Made by a program: the position numbers and the translations under genes
Source: Candidatus Symbiobacter sp.
GTDB taxonomy: Bacteria; Pseudomonadota; Alphaproteobacteria; Elsterales; Elsteraceae
Direction: 5' to 3'
Assembly: GCA_030054015.1 (NCBI GenBank)
Contig: JASGCR010000067.1
Span: 1 to 9,292, forward strand
DNA length: 9,292 nt
Shown here: in pieces, positions 1-6,073 of the stretch
Numbering within the stretch: position 1 is the first letter of the stretch
Layout of the letters: each line of letters starts with the position of its first letter
Notes under the pieces: generated by a model
Databases searched by the model: none
Seen by the model: the letters and a program-made list of their open reading frames with translations, nothing else
What the model was told of the DNA's origin: nothing

Positions 1-4
1 AACT

Positions 5-36
5 CAGACTGCAAGCGGATTCCCGCTTGCAGTCTG
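5..36. repeat. Perfect palindrome, 14-bp stem and 4-nt loop
   Basis: The arm CAGACTGCAAGCGG (5-18) is the exact reverse complement of 23-36, with loop ATTC. As RNA it would fold into a very stable hairpin on either strand. It lies about 140 bp beyond the stop codon of the minus-strand dehydratase, so it could end transcripts from that gene or from a gene left of the window. No U-tract follows it directly on either strand, so a classical Rho-independent terminator is not demonstrated. It may equally be one of the dispersed intergenic palindromes of this genome. Confidence 0.75.
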
Positions 37-37
37 G

Positions 38-140
38 TGGGTAATGACGCTCCTTTTTTTGGCAACAATACTTCTGTGGGTAATGACGCTCTCTTTTTTT
101 GGCAACAATACTTATGTGGGTAATGTCGCTCTCTTTTTTG
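38..140. repeat. Tandem repeat, two full units plus a partial third, period 39-40 bp
   Basis: The phrase TGGGTAATGACGCTC begins at 38 and recurs at 77 and, with one change (TAATGTCGCTC), at 117. Each phrase is followed by a run of T. The first two units continue into GGCAACAATACTT. The third diverges after its T run into ACACAATTT. Unit lengths are 39 and 40 bp. No open reading frame of interest runs through it. It lies next to the palindrome at 5-36 and may be a locally amplified part of the same intergenic repeat. Confidence 0.8.
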
Positions 141-173
141 ACACAATTTAGTCAGCGCGGAGGCAATGACCCC

Positions 174-1913
174 TCAATGCGACTCGCGCGGTACCGCCGC
201 CCCGGAACCGCCGACCAAGAAATCCAAATCGGCCCCCAAATGGGCTTGCTGCACATGTTTGACGTACATATGTTGGTACCCACGATCTGGCGCGGCGGGC
301 GGTTGCCAATCCCGCAGCCGCTCGGCCAAGACGGATTCGGGTACATCCAAGTGAATGCGCCGTCCGGCCACATCGAGTTCAATCATGTCGCCATTTTGCA
401 CCACCGCCAACACGCCGCCCGCCGCCGCTTCGGGGCTGACATGCAGCACCACCGTGCCATAGGCGGTACCGCTCATGCGGCCATCGCTGATGCGCACCAT
501 GTCGGTGATGCCTTGGCGCAGGATTTTCGGCGGCAGCGGCATGTTGCCGACTTCGGCCATGCCGGGATAGCCGCGCGGCCCGCAATTTTTAAGCACCATG
601 ACGCAATCTTTGTCGATATCGAGTGATTCATCATCGATGCGGGCGTGGAAATCCTCGATAGTTTCAAACACCACGGCGCGGCCACGATGCTGCATAAGTG
701 CAGGCGTTGCCGCCGAGGGTTTGATCACCGCCCCATGCGGCGCAAGATTGCCGCGCAGCACGGCAATGCCGGCTTTGTCACGCAAGGGTTCGCTACGCGG
801 GCGAATCACGGCGCGATTGTAACAGGGGGCTTTGGCGATATTTTCGCCCAGGGTTTTGCCATTGGCGGTCAGGGCATCCAAATGCAGGAAATCTTTGATC
901 TCGGCCAAAACCGCGGGCAAGCCGCCGGCATAATAAAAATCCTCCATCAAATATTTGCCCGAGGGTTGCAGATCAAGCAAACACGGGATTTCCGCCCCCA
1001 AGCGATCCCAATCATCGAGAGCCAACGGCACACCCATCCGCCCCGCCATGGCGATAAGGTGAATGACCGCATTGGTCGAGCCGCCAATCGCCGCATTGGC
1101 GCAAATCGCATTTTCAAAGGCCTGGCGGGTGAGAATCTGCGATAGTTTCAAATCTTGATTGACCATCTCGACGATGCGGCGACCGGTCATTTGCGCCAAG
1201 CGGTTGCGGCGGGTATCGGCGGCGGGTATGGCGGCATTTTCGGGTAATGACACCCCCAAAGCCTCCACCATCGAGGCCATGGTGCTGGCGGTTCCCATCG
1301 TCATGCAGTGGCCGCGCGAGCGGTGCATACATGATTCGGCTTCGGTGAATTCTTCCTGGCTCATTTCACCCGCCCGCACCATTTCCGACATTTGCCACAC
1401 GCCGGTGCCGGAACCCACATCCTGGCCCCGGAATTTGCCATTTAACATCGCCCCGCCCGACAGGCCAATGGTGGGCAGATCACAAGATGCCGCGCCCATC
1501 AGCAGGCTGGGGGTGGTTTTGTCGCATCCCATCAGAAGTACCACCCCATCGATGGGATTGCCGCGAATCGATTCCTCGACATCCATGCTGGCGAGATTGC
1601 GGAACAGCATCGCCGTCGGGCGCAATTGCGTCTCGCCCAGCGACATCACCGGAAATTCAAGCGGAAACCCGCCGGCTTCGTACACACCGCGTTTGACAAA
1701 TTCGGCCAATTCGCGGAAATGCCCGTTGCACGGCGTGAGTTCCGACCAGGTATTGCATATGCCAATCACCGGTCGCCCATCCAATTCATCATGCGGATAG
1801 CCTTGGTTTTTCAGCCATGAGCGATGAATAAATCCATCGCGGTCATCGCGGCCAAACCAGGCCTGGCTGCGGCGGGGCGGGTATTTTTTGGGGGTGGGGC
1901 GGTCCTGGGTCAT
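174..1913 (-). CDS. IlvD/Edd-family sugar-acid dehydratase, probably L-arabinonate dehydratase
   Basis: The 579-residue product belongs to the IlvD/Edd dehydratases, which remove water from a 2,3-dihydroxy acid to give a 2-keto-3-deoxy acid in the cytoplasm. Cys62, Cys130 and Cys203 fit the three ligands of the [2Fe-2S] cluster of the pentonate dehydratase branch. Lys132, in the motif GCDKTTPSLLMGA, fits the carbamylated Mg-binding lysine. Ser481, in RMSGTAYGTVVLH, fits the catalytic serine. Length, the opening region (LKNQGYPHDELDGRPVIG) and the C-terminal GADLDFL match what I recall of Rhizobium L-arabinonate dehydratase. D-xylonate, D-fuconate or D-galactonate cannot be excluded as substrate. 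The ATG at 1913 follows a perfect AGGAGG (1920-1925) at 6-nt spacing. Upstream on the same strand, 47 bp away, ends the AT-rich phospholipase D-like gene, so the native promoter may have been displaced. Confidence 0.92.
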   Translation of the reverse strand: MTQDRPTPKKYPPRRSQAWFGRDDRDGFIHRSWLKNQGYPHDELDGRPVIGICNTWSELTPCNGHFRELAEFVKRGVYEAGGFPLEFPVMSLGETQLRPTAMLFRNLASMDVEESIRGNPIDGVVLLMGCDKTTPSLLMGAASCDLPTIGLSGGAMLNGKFRGQDVGSGTGVWQMSEMVRAGEMSQEEFTEAESCMHRSRGHCMTMGTASTMASMVEALGVSLPENAAIPAADTRRNRLAQMTGRRIVEMVNQDLKLSQILTRQAFENAICANAAIGGSTNAVIHLIAMAGRMGVPLALDDWDRLGAEIPCLLDLQPSGKYLMEDFYYAGGLPAVLAEIKDFLHLDALTANGKTLGENIAKAPCYNRAVIRPRSEPLRDKAGIAVLRGNLAPHGAVIKPSAATPALMQHRGRAVVFETIEDFHARIDDESLDIDKDCVMVLKNCGPRGYPGMAEVGNMPLPPKILRQGITDMVRISDGRMSGTAYGTVVLHVSPEAAAGGVLAVVQNGDMIELDVAGRRIHLDVPESVLAERLRDWQPPAAPDRGYQHMYVKHVQQAHLGADLDFLVGGSGAAVPRESH

Positions 1914-1942
1914 TTTTTTCCTCCTAGGGGCGTGGTTTTAAG

Positions 1943-1956
1943 AAGTACGTCTTCAC
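1943..1956. repeat. Left copy of 14-bp direct repeat flanking the AT-rich gene
   Basis: AAGTACGTCTTCAC here matches 3328-3341 (AAGTGCGTCTTCAC) at 13 of 14 positions in the same orientation. The two copies bracket the phospholipase D-like gene closely, 4 bp past its stop and 11 bp before its start. Each copy contains a short inverted motif (AAG...CTT). It could be an attachment-site core, a duplicated target or a remnant of recombination. No integrase or transposase lies between the copies. Confidence 0.55.
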
Positions 1957-1960
1957 GTTG

Positions 1961-3316
1961 TTAATGTTTTGTAACGTCATATCCAAGTGAACGGAGTGCT
2001 TTTGATGTTCTATTATTTCGTGGGGGGAATTTTTCTGGCATAGCCCATCCTACGATTTCGCCAAAAGTGCTTTTTCCAAGTCCGTAATGTGTTTCATTTG
2101 ACAATTCCCAAATACGTTTTGGTATATCATCCCGCGAACCGCCATACAATAATTTCTGAAACAAATCTTTTATTACTTGCCCATCGGAATATTCAAGATT
2201 CCATAAATAATGAGCAAAATGTTTCTGCTTATCCTCTTTTGTCATTTTTATAGTTTCGGATAAATTTAATTTTTTATTTGAATAATGTCTGCAATGTTCA
2301 ATTATTGCATGCACATTGCTACAAATGAACACAATGTCATTTTCATTCCAAGAAGGTATATTTTCTTGTGAAAACAAACTATAAAGTTTCTCATGCGTTT
2401 CATTTATCATTTTGCCTTCACCAGACGGAGCATCGGGAAGTTTATTCCACCAATCAATGGCATTCATCAACGCTTTCTCACGACTTGATTTATTTTTATT
2501 GTAATGTTCTTCGTATAAACTCTTATTCCCATCAAAGGTATTATTATAATAATGCGCCTGCAGAAATTGGTCAGCAATAACGCTTGGAAATGAATGATTT
2601 ATAATCCATTTTGGACAATTTTTGCCATTGCTAAAATGCTTCCCAATATCCCTAAGGATAGTTAATGTTTCATACCATTCTTTTAAGAAGGCATCTCGAT
2701 TTTCTTCTTTAACTTTTTTTGATTGAGTTTTAACAAGCCCGTCAAAATGTTTCAATCCAGGGGCTTCATTGATATCTATTAGCTGAATTTTATTGCGATC
2801 TTCTAATTTTTTCTCGCATTTTTTCAAAAACTCATAGAGCTCGTTGGTTAATGGGGTTGACTCGATTTTAAGTCTTGAAAAAAATTTGATCAAATCATCT
2901 CTAAACTTACCTTCAATTTCAGATTCTGGAAAAAAACAACCCGCTTCAATGTTCTTATTCCATGCACTATCTGTTAAATTTGCTGAGCCAATGTAAACTC
3001 CATATTCATGCCACCAAATTACTTTTGCATGAAAATATTGTTTAACCAATGAACAAGTAAAATTCGGTGAGCTTTTGTTGAGAAATTTGCTCAATACTGA
3101 ACATTTAACAGGAACTTGATTATCTAAACGACCATAAAATTCGAGGGGTATATTTTTCTTAAAGCACCAGTCAATAAGAGTACTCTCATCAGTTGCATAA
3201 GCAACTGCTGCTTGTACTCTTTCAGTTACTTTAGAAACATTTTCTAAAATGTTCCTTAAGTATTTATCATTAATTGCGTTCAGATATAGTTCCATAAGTG
3301 TCTTACCCAATATCAT
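1961..3316 (-). CDS. Phospholipase D-like (HKD superfamily) protein, putative nuclease or defence protein
   Basis: The 451-residue product has an N-terminal PLD-like domain. His96 and Lys98 (FHAKVIWW), the segment GVYIGSANLTDSAW (106-119) and Glu124 form the usual single-copy HKD signature of bacterial PLD nucleases, which often act as dimers. There is no signal peptide or membrane segment. Residues 150-300 are charged and not recognised. Residues 412-447 contain GLG, a proline-rich PEKFPPRN and SLGYDV, reminiscent of helix-hairpin-helix DNA-binding or glycosylase-like tails. This second resemblance is tentative. The gene is far more AT-rich than its neighbours and is bracketed by a 14-bp direct repeat, which suggests horizontal acquisition. 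PLD-like proteins of this kind occur in restriction and defence loci, but no methylase or partner is present here. The start is uncertain: neither M1 (3316) nor M8 (3295) has a good ribosome binding site. Confidence 0.8.
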   Translation of the reverse strand: MILGKTLMELYLNAINDKYLRNILENVSKVTERVQAAVAYATDESTLIDWCFKKNIPLEFYGRLDNQVPVKCSVLSKFLNKSSPNFTCSLVKQYFHAKVIWWHEYGVYIGSANLTDSAWNKNIEAGCFFPESEIEGKFRDDLIKFFSRLKIESTPLTNELYEFLKKCEKKLEDRNKIQLIDINEAPGLKHFDGLVKTQSKKVKEENRDAFLKEWYETLTILRDIGKHFSNGKNCPKWIINHSFPSVIADQFLQAHYYNNTFDGNKSLYEEHYNKNKSSREKALMNAIDWWNKLPDAPSGEGKMINETHEKLYSLFSQENIPSWNENDIVFICSNVHAIIEHCRHYSNKKLNLSETIKMTKEDKQKHFAHYLWNLEYSDGQVIKDLFQKLLYGGSRDDIPKRIWELSNETHYGLGKSTFGEIVGWAMPEKFPPRNNRTSKALRSLGYDVTKH

Positions 3317-3327
3317 CCAAAGTCAAT

Positions 3328-3341
3328 AAGTGCGTCTTCAC
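3328..3341. repeat. Right copy of 14-bp direct repeat flanking the AT-rich gene
   Basis: AAGTGCGTCTTCAC, one mismatch from 1943-1956. It begins 11 bp upstream of the phospholipase D-like start codon and its last bases run into the first hairpin of the structured cluster at 3338. The unit from one repeat to the next is 1385 bp and holds a single gene. Confidence 0.55.
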
Positions 3342-3480
3342 CCGCCGCTTGCATTAGCAAGCGAGTCGGGTGATCCATCTTGCGAGGCGATCCGGCCTCG
3401 CAAAAAATATTTTATTTCGTCGCAGACGCGACGAAATGATGGATTCCCCGCACCGTAACCGCAAGCGGTTCGGCGGGGAA
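3338..3480. repeat. Cluster of four hairpins, possible structured RNA or composite palindromic repeat
   Basis: Four stems follow one another with little unpaired sequence. Hairpin 1 is 3338-3373, with TCACCCG pairing CGGGTGA and an inner CGCTTGC/GCAAGCG stem with loop ATTA. Hairpin 2 is 3380-3403, a 9-bp stem (TTGCGAGGC). Hairpin 3 is 3414-3437, a 10-bp stem (ATTTCGTCGC) with loop AGAC. Hairpin 4 is 3444-3480, with TTCCCCGC pairing GCGGGGAA and an inner AACCG/CGGTT stem. An outer ATCCATC (3373-3379)/GATGGAT (3438-3444) pairing would enclose hairpins 2 and 3 in a multibranch loop. The style resembles dispersed alphaproteobacterial intergenic palindromes, but a structured RNA is possible. The rest of this gene-free stretch (3481-3722) holds only a small CCTTC/GAAGG hairpin near 3514-3526 and the motifs annotated separately. 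Confidence 0.7.
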
Positions 3481-3638
3481 AGACGCTCTGGTTGGCTAGC
3501 TATTTATATAACTCCCTTCGGGAAGGTGAGGTCAAAGATTTTTCATCTTACTCGGACTTTCCTGAGGCAGCCTCTCTAAATCATCACATTATGGCATCAC
3601 ACATTTTTATTATATTTCCGAACTAACGGATAACACAA

Positions 3639-3686
3639 GGTCGTAATTTGACCAGCAAAAAGAATTTTGCGTTTTATGTTGACCAG
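3639..3686 (+). promoter_or_regulatory. Possible operator/promoter of the orphan permease: TTGACCAG repeated 31 bp apart
   Basis: TTGACCAG occurs at 3648-3655 and again at 3679-3686, 31 bp apart or about three helical turns, just upstream of the permease start. The first copy also forms an inverted pair, GGTC (3639-3642) with GACC (3650-3653). Between the copies lies a small GCAAAA/TTTTGC hairpin. The first copy could alternatively serve as a -35 element, but the matching -10 (around TTATGT, 3674-3679) is poor and the spacing is long. Regulator unknown. Confidence 0.3.
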
Positions 3687-3722
3687 GGGGGAACGTGCTT
3701 CGTGCCGAGCCTTGGAAATGAA

Positions 3723-4757
3723 ATGAAAAAAATGAAAATCGTGACAAAAATCTGGTTTTATCTGCGCGACCGGCAACGCATATTGGCGTTGCTGGTGATG
3801 GTAGCATTTGCCTTTGAACTGGCGGGTTGGCTTATCAAACAACAAAGTTTTATGTTTGATCTGGATCGGCTGGCTATGATTCTTTTGCCCAATCTCGATG
3901 TCGGGATTCTGGCCCTGGCCATGACGATGGTGATGATTAGCGGCGGGATTGATTTATCGGTGGGGTCGGTCTTGGCGGCGGCTGCCGTGGTCACGGCCGC
4001 GATGGTGCAAGGCACCGATATGGGAGGCGCAACCGTCCCCGTTTTGGCGGGAGTTTTCACCAGCGTTTTGGGGTTGAAATTATTGCTGGGCTTGGCGGTG
4101 GGGTTGGTGTTTGGCGTGGTGACCGGTGCGTTGGTGGCTTATGCCAGCATCCCGCCCTTTATCGCCAGTTTGGGGACGATGGTCACGGGTCGTGGGTTTG
4201 TGATTTGGTATAGTGGCGGTCACAATATTGACGGGTTAAGCCCACAATTTCTGTTGCTGGGCCAGGGCGTGACACCGATTTGGATATTTTTCGGTTTGGC
4301 GGCGATTATGGGTTTGACCCTGGCCTATACCCGTTTTGGCAAATTTTGTTATGCTTTGGGGTCGAATCGGCCAGCTTATTTATTTGCGGATCGTTCGGTA
4401 CCAAAGCAAATCGTGCTGATTTATGTGGGATCGGCTTTGGTTGCGGCCTTGGCGGGGATTGTGACCACGGCCCAATCGGGTATGACCTATCCGACCCTGG
4501 GGCAAGCCTATGAATTGGATGCGATTGCCGCCTCGGTGATTGGCGGCGCGTCGCTGGGCGGCGGCATTGGCAAAATCCGCGACACTGTGTTGGGGGTGCT
4601 GATTTTGGCGGTAATCAAATCGGGATTTAATTTTATCGGCGTCGATAATTATTTTCACCAAATGGTCGAAGGCATGATTATCGTTTTGGTGGTCATTATG
4701 GGCCGCCACCGCCAGGCCCAATTCCGCAATCCGGGCGTGATGGCCCAGCCTTTGTAA
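3723..4757 (+). CDS. Orphan sugar ABC transporter permease, RbsC/AraH/XylH type
   Basis: From the ATG at 3723 the product has 344 residues, the usual size of single permeases of carbohydrate-uptake class 2 ABC importers. It is almost wholly hydrophobic with many membrane segments. The family signature SGGIDLSVGSVLA lies at residues 73-85 and YELDAIAASVIGGASLGGGIGK at 263-284 is typical of the C-terminal core. The loop expected to contact the ATPase reads ALGSNRPAYLFADRSV (211-226), where relatives usually carry ALGGNxxAARLSGI, so coupling may differ. The gene is convergent with gguB and has no ATPase or binding protein of its own in the window. It might pair with GguA or with a distant system. 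Start choice: 3723 has GGAA about 6 nt upstream. An in-frame GTG at 3702 behind AGGGGGGAA (3685-3693) is a strong alternative. A TTG at 3648 is less likely. Confidence 0.88.
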   Translation: MKKMKIVTKIWFYLRDRQRILALLVMVAFAFELAGWLIKQQSFMFDLDRLAMILLPNLDVGILALAMTMVMISGGIDLSVGSVLAAAAVVTAAMVQGTDMGGATVPVLAGVFTSVLGLKLLLGLAVGLVFGVVTGALVAYASIPPFIASLGTMVTGRGFVIWYSGGHNIDGLSPQFLLLGQGVTPIWIFFGLAAIMGLTLAYTRFGKFCYALGSNRPAYLFADRSVPKQIVLIYVGSALVAALAGIVTTAQSGMTYPTLGQAYELDAIAASVIGGASLGGGIGKIRDTVLGVLILAVIKSGFNFIGVDNYFHQMVEGMIIVLVVIMGRHRQAQFRNPGVMAQPL

Positions 4758-4759
4758 GA

Positions 4760-4790
4760 GAAGTTGCGGCAAATCCCATGCCGCAACTTC
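4760..4790. terminator. Hairpin between convergent genes, likely bidirectional terminator
   Basis: A perfect 12-bp stem, GAAGTTGCGGCA (4760-4771) with its complement at 4779-4790, closes a 7-nt loop. It starts 2 bp after the stop codon of the plus-strand permease and ends 8 bp before the stop codon of minus-strand gguB, the expected place for a shared terminator. No run of T follows on either strand, so termination efficiency is uncertain; it may act mainly as a 3'-end stabiliser. Confidence 0.7.
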
Positions 4791-4798
4791 GCCCCCGC

Positions 4799-6073
4799 TC
4801 AATTCTTGTTATACACATCGACGCAGACCGCCGCGAGCAGCACCAAGCCCTTGATGACTTGCTGGTAATCAATCCCGATGCCCATAATCGACATACCGTT
4901 ATTCATCACCCCCATGATAAAGGCACCGATCACCGCCCCCATCACTTTGCCGACTCCGCCCGATGCTGACGCGCCGCCGATGAAACAGGCGGCAATCACG
5001 TCCAATTCAAACCCCGCCCCGGCCTTTGGTGTCGCGGTATTGAGCCGCGCGGCAAAGACCAAACCCGCCAAGGCCGCCAACACCCCCATATTGATAAAGG
5101 CGTAAAAGGTCAAACGTTGGGTACGCACCCCCGATAATCTCGCGGCTTTTTCATTGCCGCCCAGGGCGTAAATCCGCCGCCCAATCGTGGTGCGTTGGGT
5201 GATAAAATCGTAAAACAACATCAAAATCAGCATGACAATCAGGACATTCGGCAAGCCACGATATTGTGACAATAAAAATGAGATACTGACGATGAGAGAG
5301 AAAAAGACGACATTGAGGATGACAAAAGTGACAAAGGGCTCCCGATCCATCCCATGCGCCAAGCGTTCGCGGCGACCGCGAATGTTTGAGATCACCATGA
5401 TGATGGCCATCGCCAGTCCCAACCCCAAAGACGTCACCCGCAATGTATCCAGTTTAAAAAATTCCGGCAGATTGGTGCTGAGCTGCACCTTGGCCGCATT
5501 GATCCAATCAAGGTTGAAAAAATCCGGGATGAATCCGGTGCTGAGCAATTGGAATTCGGGCGGAAAGGGGCCAACCGATTCGCCTTGCAACACCGCCAAG
5601 GTCAGGCCTTTGAACACCAACATGCCGGCCAGGGTGACGATAAAGGATTGGATATTGAAAAATGCCACCCAATAACCCTGTAACGCCCCGATAATCGCCC
5701 CCAGGACGATGCAAATAAAGCTCACCAGCAAGAAATTCATCCCGTATTTGACCATCAACACCGCCGCCACCGCGCCGATGAATCCGCTGACCGAACCCAC
5801 CGACAAATCAATATGACCGGCGACGATGATCAGCAACATCCCCAAAGCCATAATCACGATATAGCTGTTTTGCAGGATAATATTGGTGAGGTTGAGGGGT
5901 TGAAACAAAGTTCCGTTGGTGGTGAATTGGAAAAATACCATAATCACGATCAATGACATAAACATGCCATATTCGCGGAATTGGTGCTTGAAATCGATCT
6001 TGCGATGCGGCTTTTCAGCCGAAATAATGCGTTCATAATCGGACATGTTGTTCGAACCTTCTTGCCTGGTCAT
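4799..6073 (-). CDS. gguB: Multiple-sugar ABC transporter permease GguB/MmsB
   Basis: The 424-residue inner-membrane permease is of the BPD_transp_2 family. It should form the translocation path for sugars delivered by ChvE. A soluble N-terminus of about 35 residues precedes the first membrane segment (about 36-50). The signature AGHIDLSVGSVSG is at 85-97, the ATPase-coupling loop ALGGNEKAARLSGV at 303-316 and ELDVIAACFIGGASASGGVGK at 356-376. The length fits GguB/XylH proteins, which are longer than RbsC because of an insertion in the middle (roughly 165-245 here). The start ATG directly abuts the TAA of gguA, which suggests translational coupling. A purine-rich GGGGGA lies about 7 nt upstream of this ATG. 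The in-frame ATG of residue 10 (6046) is a weaker alternative. It shares operon and strand with gguA and chvE. Confidence 0.93.
   Translation of the reverse strand: MTRQEGSNNMSDYERIISAEKPHRKIDFKHQFREYGMFMSLIVIMVFFQFTTNGTLFQPLNLTNIILQNSYIVIMALGMLLIIVAGHIDLSVGSVSGFIGAVAAVLMVKYGMNFLLVSFICIVLGAIIGALQGYWVAFFNIQSFIVTLAGMLVFKGLTLAVLQGESVGPFPPEFQLLSTGFIPDFFNLDWINAAKVQLSTNLPEFFKLDTLRVTSLGLGLAMAIIMVISNIRGRRERLAHGMDREPFVTFVILNVVFFSLIVSISFLLSQYRGLPNVLIVMLILMLFYDFITQRTTIGRRIYALGGNEKAARLSGVRTQRLTFYAFINMGVLAALAGLVFAARLNTATPKAGAGFELDVIAACFIGGASASGGVGKVMGAVIGAFIMGVMNNGMSIMGIGIDYQQVIKGLVLLAAVCVDVYNKN

Noticed and set aside
38..140. Possible CRISPR array
   Set aside because: Whole units repeat head to tail, with no unique spacers between conserved repeats and only two and a half units.
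99..626. Plus-strand 175-codon frame over the dehydratase 3' end
   Set aside because: It is antisense to a well-conserved enzyme, is rich in His/Arg/Ala as GC-rich shadow frames usually are, and has no recognisable domain.
1159..1800. Plus-strand 213-codon frame inside the dehydratase
   Set aside because: It is the antisense shadow of catalytic regions of the dehydratase with no family resemblance.
3338..3480. Possible tRNA or tRNA-like gene in the hairpin cluster
   Set aside because: There is no 7-bp acceptor stem with the right arm spacing, no T-loop consensus GTTCRA and no CCA end. The stems do not match cloverleaf geometry.
3648..3722. TTG start of the orphan permease at 3648
   Set aside because: The extra 25 residues contain no family similarity, there is no good ribosome binding site, and the region holds the repeated TTGACCAG motif. 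The starts at 3702 or 3723 fit better.
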